A stretch of DNA of 64,000 nt from Corylus avellana (GCF_901000735.1 NC_081543.1:12907369-12971368); one strand, 5' to 3'. Positions 46,358 through 59,160 are shown, numbered from the stretch's first letter. Numbers and translations are program-made. The notes: generated by a model from the letters alone, not told the origin.

Positions 46358-46381
46358 ATAATAATAATAATAATAATAATA
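46358..46381. repeat. (TAA)n microsatellite
   Basis: Trinucleotide AAT/TAA run. A similar tract lies at 47932-47960. Confidence 0.85.
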
Positions 46382-47926
46382 TACATACACACGCATGAGG
46401 CATGATTATGGAATCCCTATTCCTTGAGAATCATACCTTTAAATTGTATCCTTTTGACAGTAACACATTCCTAATGGCATGTCGAATTTTCTCGAGTGTT
46501 GAAAGAAGACAAATGTATAATAAACAAACATATTTCTTATGGATCTACTTATCCACATCTACATGCATGCATGTCATGCTTAACTGTGGGACATACATAT
46601 TCAGTGGCTACTGCACCAGGTCCCCAGAGAAATAATGAGAGGATCTCACGTATGTTTCAATAATTATTCAATTGCCATTATCCATGCCTTTGGGTTTGTT
46701 CTTTTTTGGTAATTTTTTTCCTTAAAACTCTTTATCCATGTTTGGTAATTCAAACCTATATGTGTAAGACTAGGTCAAAGGATGTAGCTTGTCATGCCAA
46801 GTTAGCATCTGCACATGGGTGTCCATGAAAATCAAGAAAACCTCGTCCAAATTGGAGAAAGCTCCATTGCCAAGGTATAATATGCCTAAGAATTTTAGAG
46901 AGGCCACTTGGTTAATTTGGGACAGCTAAAATGATAACCTAGCTAGAAATGCTTTATGTACCATTCATCATCACAACTAGACTCTAGCTGTAGGCATCAT
47001 CCTTATTACGTACCCTACTGGAGGGTTTATTTTGTTCATGACCAAAGCTTTAAGTGATTCTAGGGTTTTTAAAAGACACCTTAAAGAACCCACCCAAAAA
47101 AAAAAAAAAAACAAACAAAAGGCTGTCTAAATAACACAGAAATTTGAATTGTTTAAAAGAAATTAAGAATTTCAAGACTCACAGCTTCTCTCGAGCAACC
47201 TAAGATGCAAGACCCATTTGTCCAGGGCAGGTGGGCCTTGCAATTCCTCTATCTTAAGTTATCTGAATTTTATTTATTTATTTATTTTTTATCAGACAAC
47301 CTAATTTTTGTAATTTCTTCAGATGTGGGATGATTATGTCCTTTGGCATATGCTTATTTCCAATTCTCTACAAACCACATTGAAGTTTCACATTCACACA
47401 GGACCTGACTTTTTAAGCGCTAAAAATAAAGTGACTTTTGGAGAAAGTGAATGATCATGTGCTAAAAACCATTAGGTTATAGAACAATCTGGTGACTCGA
47501 AGTTCAATTTGATTAAGGTTGGCTTCATTTGGGATTATTGGACCAACCAATTATTTGTCTAGGAAGATTAATAAACTAAGTTTGAAGACTTTGTTATTTT
47601 CATAATTCTTGAAAAATAAAGTTTAAATAACCTAACATTATATATTCAATTCGACTCAACTTGTTTGCAATACTAAACTCGGCCTTGCACATTTGATACT
47701 CATATATTACATGACATCACTACATGGGCAATGCAATCAATTTTTGGATGAGGATTTCCTTATAATTATGCAGGTTGCCTAAATTTCTGTGTTATTCAGA
47801 TATTCTAATAACATGAGATTTTAATCATCGATTTCTAATGACGCTTGTCAATCAGAGTTACAACATAAATTAATAGAATAAGAAATTAAGTGCATGTAGT
47901 GATGTAGCTTATGTTGCAAAGAAAAT

Positions 47927-47931
<5 letters not shown>

Positions 47932-47960
<29 letters not shown>
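47932..47960. repeat. (AAT)n microsatellite
   Basis: About nine AAT units. Confidence 0.85.
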
Positions 47961-49149
47961 TACACAACATATGATATTGAGAGATTCGGAAGAAAATACT
48001 AAAAAAATTCTCATGATTCTTCTAGTGCTAACAACTTGCAATAGGTGATGAGTTGACCAACTCCCTCGTGAGATCATGTACTATCTACTCAAACCACATG
48101 GCAATTAATTTAATTTTCACAATAAAGAAAGCAAACTCTTTAAAAAGGGAACAAGTATTTTTTTTTTCTTTGAGGTGGGGGAGGGTTGACATCAACCAAC
48201 CACAGCTTCTTCAATGTTAAAAAAAATAATAATATTAAATTTATTTTTATACTCATTGAAACTTAAATTAGTGCTCTTAGTATATTGTTTTAGTTACGTT
48301 TTACAATATGAAGTATTTAATACATATATTTTACGTACAATAGTCATGTGTTCCTCTCAAAACAACAGCATGCACGCAGGAAAAGAAACCAAATAGCTAC
48401 TACACCCGTGGGATTAATTACGTACGGGGCCAGGTTGTTATCTTTAATTAATTTACAATATTGTATTCCTTAATTTATTAAATTGTATATATATATTTTT
48501 TTTTGTTGAATTGGTTGATCAACAGCCACACCAGCCCCATTGTTTTTCACTTCCTGCAAAAAAAAATAAATACCTCCAAAAGAAAATTATTGTTCATGGT
48601 TATAAAACAAGATTTAAACTCAAGATATTTGCTCTGATATCATATTAAACCACAATTTATTCTAAAAATTTAAACTAATAGAAAGTGATTATTAATTTAA
48701 TTATTTAATTAATGTTATAACGTAAACATCTTCTCATATATATTATAATTAATTAAGGGAGCATCATCACTTGGTCACACACATATTTATATCAATATCA
48801 AAGACAAAAATGAATCTATGGGTCACATTCGGTTCTTATCCTAAAGAGACTCAAGTAAAATCTCTAATTGATTTCGGACTCAGTCAATCTCATTAATTAA
48901 GCCTCTGTCATGCCAATTCCATTATTTTTGTTTTTTTTTGTTTTTGTTTTTAATTTATTTTGACCGGGTAATTATTATATATAGCTGGTGTGAATAGATA
49001 TGATAGGCCCTCCTGCCGTCTTGATGGGTCTCTTTGCTTTTTGTTAAATAAAAAAAAAAAATGTAAAAAAACAAAAGAGGAAAAGAACAAGGTTGTGAAT
49101 AATGGTGAATTTGACTGGGGAAGGTGGTGCTTTTGAGTCAAAGGCGGAG

Positions 49150-49400
49150 GAGGGGTTTGAATTGAACCCCAAGGCCACGGCAGCCTACCAGCCTACCAGG
49201 CATGACTAATGCTGCTGCGTGTCCCACACCGCCCAGTTGACTCCTAATCCTACGGCGTCCTTTAATTCTCAAAAGGCCACCTCCCCTGGGCCCCACCCCT
49301 ATAAGTGCTTCACCGGGGCCCCACTCCCCTCCACTTCTTTGCGTTTTGGCTGCTTCTTTGGGTCCCACTTCACCAATTCTTCTACGTTCTAACTCCTTCC
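49150..49400. other. GC-rich, promoter-like patch without a gene
   Basis: An island of raised GC in AT-rich DNA with GGGCCCCAC, GGTCCCAC and CTATAAGT words. The open frames through it on both strands lack any family resemblance. It may be a promoter relic or part of an element. Confidence 0.3.
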
Positions 49401-49664
49401 GTTGCCGTCCAAGTTTCCAACTGCCACGCCATTATTTCACTTTCTTCTTCGTTCGTTTCATTTGGACCCTAAATTCAATATATAGGCTTGATTCTATGTG
49501 GCCTTTTCTCATGTCATACGTAACACATAGTGAGAGAGACATTGTTTTATTTACATGAAGTTGAAAAATAAGTTCTCCCAAAATTTTAGGACAAAGTTGT
49601 TAATTTTCTAAATTGGGTCAAAGAATTTTCATTTAATTTTTACATGCATTTTTAATGAAAAACT

Positions 49665-49838
49665 TCTATTTAAGTATATTATTATACGACTGACATACAA
49701 CTTGGATGACGTGGTAATAAAAATTAGTTATTAATTTTTCTTTTTTACGAGTTCTTGTTGATCTAAATATTGATTTTCATTGACATATATATCGTCCTAA
49801 ATGTATTATAACCATATAACAGTTTACTAAATAATATT
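49665..49838. mobile_element. MITE family B copy (diverged)
   Basis: From CTTCTATTTAAGTATATTAT to ATAACAGTTTACTAAATAAT, with the family core TCTTGTTGATCTAAATATTG. Confidence 0.55.
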
Positions 49839-51559
49839 AAACTTTTTAATTAGACAATTTACTAAACTGTAATGCTTATGCCATCTCAAATTACCTTTTT
49901 CAGTATTACCTTTTTGCCATCTCACACCACTTTCTTTGGATGAATTCCAAAAAAAGTGAAGCTCTCAAGTCTCAAGCATTACATGTTCTAAGGACACATG
50001 TTAGTTTCATAAACTTAGAGAAATTTTTTCTAACCCAATTTAAAATAAAACTTATTTTTCAAATGCATGTAAATAAAAATGTTACCACCATACAAACTTA
50101 AGGTAAAACTAGCTTGCAAGGGTTATGATTGCATTTAAGTTATGTAGAACACTTGAAAATGTAATACTCTCTTGCTATTAAATGAATTTTTTCTAACTCA
50201 ATTCGAAATAAAACTTTGTCCAAAACTAAAGAAACGGATGCAAATGACCTTAAACCACAAGAAATAAGAAAAATCTCCGGAGAATACTGCAAAGATTTTG
50301 TTCATTCTCACATGATATGACATCATGTATATATATATATATATTCGTTCAGATGATTAACAGGAATAATGATAAAAAAAAATAAAAATAAAAAAGTATG
50401 TGTCTAATCCTTACCTAATAAGAAATATGTAACTTTACACGACGGAAAAGAGGAAAATATATCCCACATATCAAGCTTTCTTTGTGTCTACTCATTTTCA
50501 CAGGGAAAAGAAAGTAATTTTGCTTTCTGCTTCTAGAAAAGTTTCAATTATGAGTCAATATTGATGCTTTAAATCAGATTTTGATGACTAACTATGACTA
50601 ACGTTGCTTAAAGTTTCCTAATTGCCAAATGAGGTGCATCATAAGTACAATAGAACCACTTGGTGACATCCCAAATTTATAATTGGTTGTTTGAATTGCA
50701 CGGGTGGGAGTTTTTGACCTGTTTTGCTTCAAACAGATAAATCCCGCACCCTTAACTGCCCCGGAATAGATGAGTCCTACAAGTTGCTACAACCCCTTTT
50801 CGTGAGTTATACAGTAATGTTGGGAGGATGAAACACAGGAAATAAAAAACTGATGTTGGAATATATTATATTTTCGTATAAGAAATTGCAGGAGGAATAG
50901 ATTTTATGGAGAGTGTAGGACCAGGCAAGTTGCAAAGAAGTGGCATGACTTTGTAGCCACGAGGGCCAAGCAAAGCAAGTTGTTCCAACAATTTTGTCTC
51001 TGTTCTTCTCTTTCATCGTCAAAACATTAAAAGCATACCCGAAGATCACAAAATGACTTGGCACATCCTTGGTGTTGGGATTTTGACTAGTGAATGAAGA
51101 TTTTGGGCTTGTTCTCTTTTCTTTCCTTTTTTTTTTTTTTTTCATTCAACATATTAACAAATAATTTTCTTTACAAAAGAAAAATTAAAATTCTATTAAT
51201 ATTTATGTCACATCAAAATACTTTTCAACCAAATTAAACACAAAAACATCTCACCTTTCAACTTTTTTTTTCCTTATATATTCACCGTCCATTAGGTTAT
51301 TAATTAAAGCATGAAAAAGAGAGTGATATAACATGCTTCAAAAGCATGTTTGGATAAGTACCCCAAGCCTTGAGGAAGATGATGCAAACCTCTACCTTTG
51401 GAGTTTAGTGGCCATCGTAATAGTGCAACCCTAGAAGACAGACTTTTTAGTGATAGGTATATAATCAGTTCATGCTAACCACTAGAACATTGGAATGATC
51501 ACATTTTCATTGGGCCTTGTCTAGTAATTTTTATTTATTTTTATTATTATTTTTTTCAA

Positions 51560-51860
51560 AGAGTAATGCTATATATATATATATATATATATATACATAC
51601 CATGTAAAAATCCCTCAAATATTACTTAAAAAAAAAATCTCACAAATACCTCATAAAGTTGATGTGATAAGGTATAATAGCTATTAGAATTTTTTTTGAA
51701 TTTTTTTTGAATTTTTTTAACAAAGGCTAAACTATTAGACTTTGTTATGTCAATTTTGTGGGATATTACTTAAAAAAATAATAATAAAAAAATAATAATA
51801 GTAATAATAAAAATTGTGGGATATTTGTAGATTGTTTGTGTAGTATGTAGCATTACTCTT
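51560..51860. mobile_element. MITE family A-like element, ~300 bp
   Basis: Ends are AGAGTAATGCTA and TAGCATTACTCTT, inverted copies of each other. The inner arms include AAAGTTGATGTGATAA / TTATGTCAATTTTGTG. A (TA)n tract lies just inside the left end. Confidence 0.6.
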
Positions 51861-54375
51861 CATTAACAATATAATCCAATAAAAACCCATCTAATATTCA
51901 ATGGTGGTTTTAAAAGCCACCTATGGGTGTGAAAAAAATTGTATTAAAAAAATGAGAGTAAGTGTAGCATTATTCAAAGAACAAAAAAAATGCTAAGAGA
52001 TAGACACTTGAGAATTAATGCTAAGTATATAGCATTTTTCTTCCATGTATTGCCCAGAAAAAAATAAATTAAAAAATTAAAAAACTGAATATTAAAAATG
52101 ACAAGGAAATGCTGCAATTTTTCCTCAGAGATGAAATGCAATTGATGAAATGTGGATTATAATTCTCGGTAGGTAGCTTCATTGAAGTATAATTTTTTAA
52201 AGTGAATGTGAACGTGACGTTAGGGTTTGGAAATTGGAAATCACCAGGTTATGCCTGAGGTGGTCACCGGTGACTCAAAAGGGAATTGGTTGGAACTTTA
52301 CCACAACTAGCTCTTTCTAAGAAACTCCCCCACCAAACCCATAACCCCATTTCTCGATTGAATAAAGAGGAAAGAAGTAACTCCTTCACAGAAACTCACA
52401 TGTGGAAGTTCATCGTCAATGGCCAAAAGCAAATCAGAACCCCAATCGACCCAAAAAGAAAGATGATGGTCTTTCAATTAATTACCGTGTGAAAGAATTG
52501 GAAGAATGAATAATAATGGGTAATAATTGATATGCTTTCTGCTTTTTAGCCATATATATATATATATAAACATAAAAATTAGGTTCCTACGAGTGTTACC
52601 AGAAAATCTGAAAAAGACGTAAAGCGAGTCCAATTATGTGGAGGCTGCATACAATATTGGATTGTTGCTGCCTACTCATTATTAGTGCTCACAGCATAAT
52701 ATCAATCGATACCTTTTTTATTTTCCAAAGTAAGGTGGGAGAAGAGAGAACTAATAATGGGGAGGAGACCATTCCACTGTCAAGTCAAGAAGGAAAGAAT
52801 ATGGAAATTCATTTAGAAAAAAAAATATGGAAGCGTCGCAGTTGCTTGGTCAAAAAAAGTTATTTGCGGTGACTTCAATGTCATTCTTAATAATTACATT
52901 AGTCGTCACTAATAATATTAGAATATGTCGTAAATAGCGTAAGAGCTTTAATTGACGTGCAACAATATGTTATTAGTGTTGACATAAGGGTCCTTGCTAA
53001 TAACGAAGCAAAAGCAAAGACAACAGAAAACTGTATTCAACAATACAATAGAAAATTGGAGTTGCTATGGCCATATTATAGCGGACATTCATGTGGTCCT
53101 ATGGCACTTTAGGACTTGAAAGATTAGGCATGTCAAGAGAATAGCAAATACAGCAGCCCACGGACGATGTATCATCAACGACAACAAGATGTTGTCGCTG
53201 TCATTAACAAGTAGATAATATAAATACCAAACCACATTACCATTGAGTTTTAAAACTTCTTGCGATTGCAAGCTCATGCGTGTGTTGTACTATCAAATAA
53301 AGAAATGTTATATATTATAATTATATTCAATATTCATCCAACAAGGTAGAACTTCAATTATTGTTAAATGAAATAATAATAATAATAATAAATTTAATAG
53401 TTAATTTAAGGTGCCATATTATAGTATTTAGCAATTTTTTTTATTTTTTATTTTTTATTTTATTTTTTATCAAATAATAACTTTTTGTTTCAAAGGATTA
53501 TCAAACCATGTCTTTTTGTTGTATTACTATATTTGAAATTCTTTAATAAAAAAAAAAAAATCTTAGGAAAATGAAGACATTAATTTATATTATATCAACC
53601 AACGTTGCGTGTGGTTCGAAAAGATCTTCTTGTATTATACATAAGAACTTCAATAGTTCATTTAGTAATGTTGAAAACGTGTGTATATTACTTTCGTTTA
53701 ATTTTTTTTATCCATATATTTATTTATTTATTACTTGTATTATATTTTTTTTCCCTAATATTTTATCATTTACTTTAAAAAAAATTATGGTCACCTATGC
53801 TTTTATCACAAGTGATATATGTAGATGAATATATCCTTGTCGGCAATTAACCTTTTTTTTTTAATTTTGAGTGGGCAATTAACTTTTTCATTGTACTCTA
53901 GTGTGACCTATTAATCCTTTATCACATGATTTAAATTCTCAATAATTACTCTTTCTTTTTTTGCCTTTTCACTTTCTTTACCCCATTCTCTTCATTCTTT
54001 CTGTTTTCCTGTTTTTATGCCCTTTAATCATACTTATGGGCCTTTTATAGACTTAGCCCCTAACTACTTTAATACCTTAGCTAATAAAGTAGTAACTCTT
54101 ACAACTTAAATGGGCCTGACTATTACTCACAAAAAAACAAATGGGCCTAACCCACAATTAACCTAACTACCTAATCATGGGAAATGGGAAATAATTGTTC
54201 AGGCCAACTATCATATCAGATCTGTTATATTTTTATTGCAGAAGCGTTTTAGATTAGATTTTTTTTTTTTTTTTTTTTCTTTTGTAAAAGTTGGGAAGAA
54301 ATCTAATTAATGGATAGTTTTAATAATTAATTAACTTTCTATCTACGGTAATTAATAGCTAAAAGAATAACAATT

Positions 54376-54546
54376 GAGTAATACTACAAGTCCATCTTGT
54401 GTCACTTTTGTATCTCTCTATGAATAATTTTACTCTTAAAATTACCATTGGGATTCTTAATAATTATTATTGGATTTTGATCGAATTGTAATTTTAAAAG
54501 TCATTTCATTTTAGAATGACACTAGAGAAACTTCTAGAATTTACTC
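54376..54546. mobile_element. MITE family A copy
   Basis: From GAGTAATACTACAAGTCC to CTTCTAGAATTTACTC, with arms TTTTACTCTTAAAATTACCA / TAATTTTAAAAGTCATTTCA. Confidence 0.65.
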
Positions 54547-55340
54547 TTGTTTTTAGTTTTTAGTGTCCAATTAGAAGACTGTTTTCCACATTCTACGTAT
54601 TAGCTACAAGTACCATTTATTGGGCTTTGGAGCCGGTGCTTTCCGGGTCAACTTTGGCCCATTTTCTACATTAACCTTTGGGGGGTTAGATCCTCTGGAC
54701 TCTCCTGATAGACTACAATGAAAAATTCTATTGAGGATTGAGCCCTAAAATGATTTTTATGGATTTGGTTTTGGATCCAAATTCCTAAGGTCGTTGATAA
54801 TTCAAATATTTGGGCCCAATAGGTAGAAAACTACATGAGCCCTAAAGTCATTTTTATGGACTCAAATTTTTTGCTTCCTGGCCCAAATTGTTTTTTCCTT
54901 GGACTACCAGGGGGCTTGTCATAAGAGTATTTTACCTTCAAATTATGTTCGCCCAATATCTAAAGACTAGGTCAATTTGATCGCCCTCACCCAAATTCAA
55001 AAAACTAAAGCCCAACACCATGTAGCCCAATGGATTATAATAGTATTTCATGATTATTAACCATAGACTTAATTGCAATTAGCGTAATGAAACATATTGC
55101 ATCCTGGGCCGATGTGACATTCTAAATTAGCCCTTAGAGGGTTGACGGGTAAAGCTACATTAGCTCAGTATAATAAATATGTAATAAAAATGTAGTATAT
55201 AGCAGTTATTCACTCCAAACTATGGAGACATTGCATCTATACTATAAACTTTTGTAATCAATATCCTAGTTTGAGATTATTATACAATGTTCGCCCCATC
55301 ATCAAAATAAGTGTCAAAATTTACAAATCAGTAACGTTAA

Positions 55341-55482
55341 AATTATCAATTATCCAGTTTTCAATGAGTAATTCAATCGGCTGTGAACTACGCCCTATGA
55401 AGTGGAGGTCACTAGTTCGAATCCCTCCTTCCCCTTCTCTTGTGTGGACATGTCAAAAAAAAAAAAAATTATCTATTATCCA
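55341..55482 (+). mobile_element. tRNA-derived SINE with 16-bp target duplication
   Basis: The body at 55357-55466 has an A-box-like GTAATTCAATCGGCTGTGA (about 55368-55386) and a B-box AGTTCGAATCC (55414-55424) about 34 bases on, the spacing of a Pol III internal promoter. It ends CTTGTGTGGACATGTC plus an A-tail. Flanks AATTATCAATTATCCA (55341-55356) and AATTATCTATTATCCA (55467-55482) differ at one base and form the target-site duplication. It does not fold as a complete tRNA and lacks the 3' acceptor half. Confidence 0.85.
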
Positions 55483-56015
55483 AAAAGCTTAAATTTAGGA
55501 AACGGGAAAGTTTTATCAATTTTCATTCAAGTTTTGAGTACATTTTAGTGTCATCTTTGTACCTATTTCCTACTTAGATATCTAGTAATTTTCGTTAAAT
55601 TACTTCATAAAAACAGTTATTTGGGCCTTTGGTTAACTTTGATCCTTGATAATATCGAGACCAAAGATTTCAGAGGAGGATTTAACTTTGATGGCAAAGT
55701 GAAGGTGAAGGGTGCCATGGAGCCATTTTCAAAAACTTTAGGGGCTGATTTGGCACAAGTGATAGTTTTGGTCCAAAATTGAACTTTTTACACATAATTT
55801 ATGCACTACAGATAGTAATTTTCCGTTTTAATCACTCTTATGTGCTAATCATTAACTAATCCGATCCACCTGGAGTCAAATCAAATCAAAGTTAATTAGC
55901 AAGTTGACATATATTTCTCTGTTCCACAATTAAAAGTTACCAAAAACACACATTATTAGAAGTTACAAGAGATTGACTGTAAGAGGTCCTACTTAATGTG
56001 TTTTTTTTTTGTACA

Positions 56016-56368
56016 AAAATCTTGGGGGAAAATCCATTTTACCCTCCTAAGTTTCAGGGGTTTTTCAATTTGAACCTCAAAGTTTAAAAATTGGCAATGT
56101 ACCCCCCTAATGTTTCAAAAAATTTCAATTTAAACTTTCCGTTCCTAATTTCCGTTAAATTGGACGAAATTTTTTTTAAAAAAGCGTGAGAGTAATTACG
56201 TAATTTCATAGATTTCCGTCTAATTTAACGGAAATTAGTAACGGAAGGTTTAAATTGAAAATTTTTGAAACATTAGGGGGGTACATTGCCAATTTTTAAA
56301 CTTTGGGGTTTAAATTGAAAAACTCCTGAAGCTTCAGGGAGTAAAGTAAATTTTTCCCAAAATCTTGG
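56016..56368. mobile_element. 333-bp hairpin MITE (Mutator-like) with 10-bp target duplication
   Basis: The element at 56026-56358 starts GGGAAAAT and ends ATTTTTCCC. The arms are about 150 bp and nearly complementary: TTGGCAATGTACCCCCCTAA on the left against TTAGGGGGGTACATTGCCAA on the right, and TTTCCGTTAAATTGGACG against its counterpart. AAAATCTTGG flanks it at 56016-56025 and 56359-56368. It has no coding capacity. The long arms would form a strong RNA hairpin if transcribed. Confidence 0.93.
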
Positions 56369-56599
56369 TAAACTAGAGAAATCCTTTATTCTTATTGGTT
56401 GAATATTTTCTATTTCCTTTTAAATGGCAATATAATCATATTTGAACCGGAAATGATTCTTTTTCTCTCATTTGGTTCTCATCCCGTCCGACTCTTGCAA
56501 TTCTATCGTTGAATTTATGGGACTCACTCTGAGTCCCACAAATCTAATAGTGGATTTGAAAGAATTGGACTGGAGATAACCAATGGGGAGGAGCAATAG

Positions 56600-56900
56600 T
56601 ATGTCTTTGTTTGGTCATAATTTTCTTTCGAACTGAGTTAGAAAAAAATTCTTTAACTTAATTCACTAAACTAACGTATGCTTTTAAAGCATGCAATTCT
56701 CATTTTTCACATATATCCTCCAATGGTGGATTTGCAAGAGTTGGACGAGAGAGGACCAATAGCATGTGTTTGTTTTGAACATAATTTTCTTCCAAACTGA
56801 GTTAAAAAAAATTCATTAACTTAATTTATTAAACTGACTATGTTTTTAGAGCATATGATTTTCATTTTTCACATGTGTTTTTAATACAAAATTGAAAAAT
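56600..56900. repeat. Two copies of dispersed repeat family D
   Basis: ATAATTTTCTTTCGAACTGA...AAAGCATGCAATTCTCA at about 56610-56710 and ATAATTTTCTTCCAAACTGA...GAGCATATGATTTTCA at about 56775-56865. Related sequence is at 18815-18985, 44464-44580, 49960-50065 and 63650-63870. Confidence 0.5.
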
Positions 56901-58287
56901 ATTTCTTCAACTCAGTTTTTTGTTTTTACCCATTATACCAAATTCTAGAAAATTTCTTTACCCTTGGCTGCTTAAATGTGGAGGACAAAATGGGGTTAGG
57001 ACTTTGTCAAATTTGTGTAACTTGACACACATGAGCAATTGGAATAGTTTTTATTAAGCAAGTGAAGGTCAAAGCAGCTTTGGTGCCTTTCTAGTTAGGG
57101 TGCTGAGGAATTTTGAAGTGGATTATCGACTGCTGTTTTATTTTTTTGATTTTTCTTCCCGACCTTTTTGACCGTTCCCACAAATAACTTAACACTTGTT
57201 TGGACTTTATAATTAATTCTTTTTTATAAAAGTCAACAACTCTTACAGCATATAAAGTCAAAAAGAAGAAATTCCAAAGCAGCGGTTAGATTTGGGAAAC
57301 TTAATTAATTTGTCTCATTATAACTTTAGAGTACGAGGGGGACCGATGCTTTGCTCGGATGCCTCCCTAATTTCTACTGTAGTTCCTACTCCCTAATTAG
57401 CTTTTAGTTTTTATCATAAGATAATAAATCTAATAAATAAGAAATGATTGTTTGTATGATGCATTCTTGTTTTATCATTCTATTTTGCAAAATTATTATT
57501 AAATATCTGGGACTCACTTGGATCTCTCGTCCCCACATGAGTCCCACAAATCCTATAATGATTTTGTAAAATAGGAAGATCAAAGGACCCTAGCATATTG
57601 TGTAGCATATCTCTTGATAAATGTAGTAAATATTTTTTTTTTGAAGGAAATAAATATAGTAAATTATACTATAATAAATGTTAATATGATAATATATTTA
57701 TTATAAAATAACCATAAGGTTTGAAAAAAAAAAATACTTTAAAATTTTAAATTTAAATATTACCCTTAGAAATTATATCCAACCATTACTATTATTTTTT
57801 TTCTGAAATTATAGTATTTTTTTCCATCCTTTTCCATAGGACTCACCTAAATAGCTCTTTTATGGAGTAATGCTAGCTATAAGTTATTCTTATGTTACTC
57901 TGAAATGAAGCAATTAAATTACTATATTATCAAAATTTACTAATAATAATTTTAAAAATTAAATTATTTTTAAATTGAAAATTACCGACTTATCCTCCCT
58001 CTTTGTATGCAAAGGTGGAAAGATGTGGCGGGGAGAGAGGATGATGGGATACTTTTGACACATTGATTTTAGAATCATGTGGTCAGAACTGAAAAAAAAG
58101 GGGCATGGGCATTGGTAAATACCATCCAAACGTCAAAACCTTCAAATCAAAACGTCAAATGAGGATCCCACTTTAAGAATTAATCAATCTATCTTTTTGG
58201 AGCGGGACCCACCTCCCCCACCCCTCTACTACTTGAACCTCCGACTCGTCCACTTCCCGATGTGAGGTGTGTTCGACGTGTTTCACA

Positions 58288-58293
58288 CACGTG
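58288..58293 (+). promoter_or_regulatory. G-box upstream of the Cys-rich gene
   Basis: CACGTG in the context TTTCACACACGTGTGAACC, 220 bp before the ATG at 58513. A GGGACCCAC TCP-like word lies at about 58204. No TATA box is obvious. Confidence 0.45.
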
Positions 58294-58364
58294 TGAACCA
58301 AAAAAACGCCGCGTTTCAGTCCACCAAGGTCTGCTACACGAGCTACCCTGGTTGATATTTAACC

Positions 58365-58556
58365 ATGGTTAACCTGTCTCCCACCAATCAAACCCCTCCC
58401 CCTTTTAAAAACCTCACCCAAAGGGAAGCCACAGAGACGGGAGAGAAACAAAACAGACACCCCCAGAAAATCAGAGAGAAAATCCTTCAGATTTTACGGT
58501 TCGTTAATCGAAATGGCGTGTTATGTGGACGAAGACGAGGTCTGGAAATGTCTTAA
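58365..58556 (+). promoter_or_regulatory. Possible upstream ORF overlapping the main start
   Basis: The ATG at 58365 sits in the 14-bp palindrome TTAACCATGGTTAA and opens a 63-codon frame that runs past the main ATG (58513) in another frame. If transcription starts upstream of 58365 it would reduce translation of the main frame. The transcription start is unknown. Confidence 0.3.
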
Positions 58557-59160
58557 ACACCCCTCCAAGCGCCGCCGGAGCGGGATATGTCCAGTTTGTC
58601 TTCGGGACCGGCTCTCCGCGCTCTGCCCCGAGTGCGCCAACGCTCGGCCCTGCGCGTGCTGCGCAAACGCTGTGACTACGTCGTCTTCGTCCTCCTCCTC
58701 GTCCTCCTTCTCTCGCTTTTCGTCCGACGGCGTCGGAGCCGTCGGGAGAGTCTCCAATCTGATCGAAAGCGAACCAGCGTTCCGGAGGTCCAGATCGCTC
58801 GCTATTCCTTTCCTCCGGTCCCGGTCACGGTTTGTTGGCACCGAAAACGAACTGAAAGAACCGTTGCCGTCGCTGGCTCCGAGCAAGGGCAAATCGACTC
58901 CGTTTTGGGCGGTGTTCAGGTCGCACAAGAGCAAGAAGGTTGAGACGAGCGAAGAAGAGGACGAGGACGTGAGAGCGAGGAGGGCGATGATGCTGAGGTC
59001 AAGATCCGTCGCCGTTTCGGTGACGTCAGATTCCGGTTCCGGCATCGGAGATAAAAGAGCAAAGGGAAGAAGTTGGTATTTCCCGAGTCCGATAAAGGCT
59101 CTCCGACAGTCAAAGATTGCGAAGGTGGTTCAGGAACGGTCTCCTTTGTACAGAGGTTGA
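58513..59160 (+). CDS. Plant Cys-rich protein, OCTOPUS/DUF740-like N-terminus, function unknown
   Basis: Single exon of 215 residues, with ATG in good context (GAAATGGCG). The N-terminus has a cysteine/histidine cluster: WKCLKHP (C13, H16), CPVCLRDRL (C26, C29), LCPECA (C38, C41) and CACC (C47, C49, C50). This C...HP...CxxCLRxRL...CxxC layout resembles the start of OCTOPUS/DUF740 proteins and could bind zinc. It is followed by a serine run (about 56-70), several RSRS basic-serine motifs, an acidic run (EEEDEDV, about 146-152) and a conserved-looking C-terminus RSWYFPSPIKALRQSKIAK. No membrane segment is visible. DUF740 proteins are larger, so this is at most a short relative. GC content is well above its surroundings. 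A polyadenylation-like AATAAA lies at about 59180. I do not assign a function. Confidence 0.85.
   Translation: MACYVDEDEVWKCLKHPSKRRRSGICPVCLRDRLSALCPECANARPCACCANAVTTSSSSSSSSSFSRFSSDGVGAVGRVSNLIESEPAFRRSRSLAIPFLRSRSRFVGTENELKEPLPSLAPSKGKSTPFWAVFRSHKSKKVETSEEEDEDVRARRAMMLRSRSVAVSVTSDSGSGIGDKRAKGRSWYFPSPIKALRQSKIAKVVQERSPLYRG

Larger units (their letters stand above)
38261..58264. other. ~20-kb gene-poor region
   Basis: No open frame here has a recognisable domain or believable exon structure. Contents that could be recognised are listed separately. Between them is AT-rich DNA with homopolymers and short fragments of dispersed repeats; examples are 41080-41230, 41400-41490 and 48590-48740, which share ATTTAATTAATATTCTAACA-type words. 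Confidence 0.6.

Noticed and set aside
49138..49368. 76-codon Gly/Arg-rich minus-strand frame
   Set aside because: Sits in a GC-rich patch where stops are rare; no start context, exon structure or family resemblance.
55357..55440. Possible tRNA gene
   Set aside because: Only A- and B-box-like words are present. There is no full cloverleaf or acceptor stem; the A-tail and target duplications make it a SINE.
58521..59113. Minus-strand and +2-frame open frames over the Cys-rich gene
   Set aside because: Ser/Asp-rich antisense shadows of a GC-rich coding exon.
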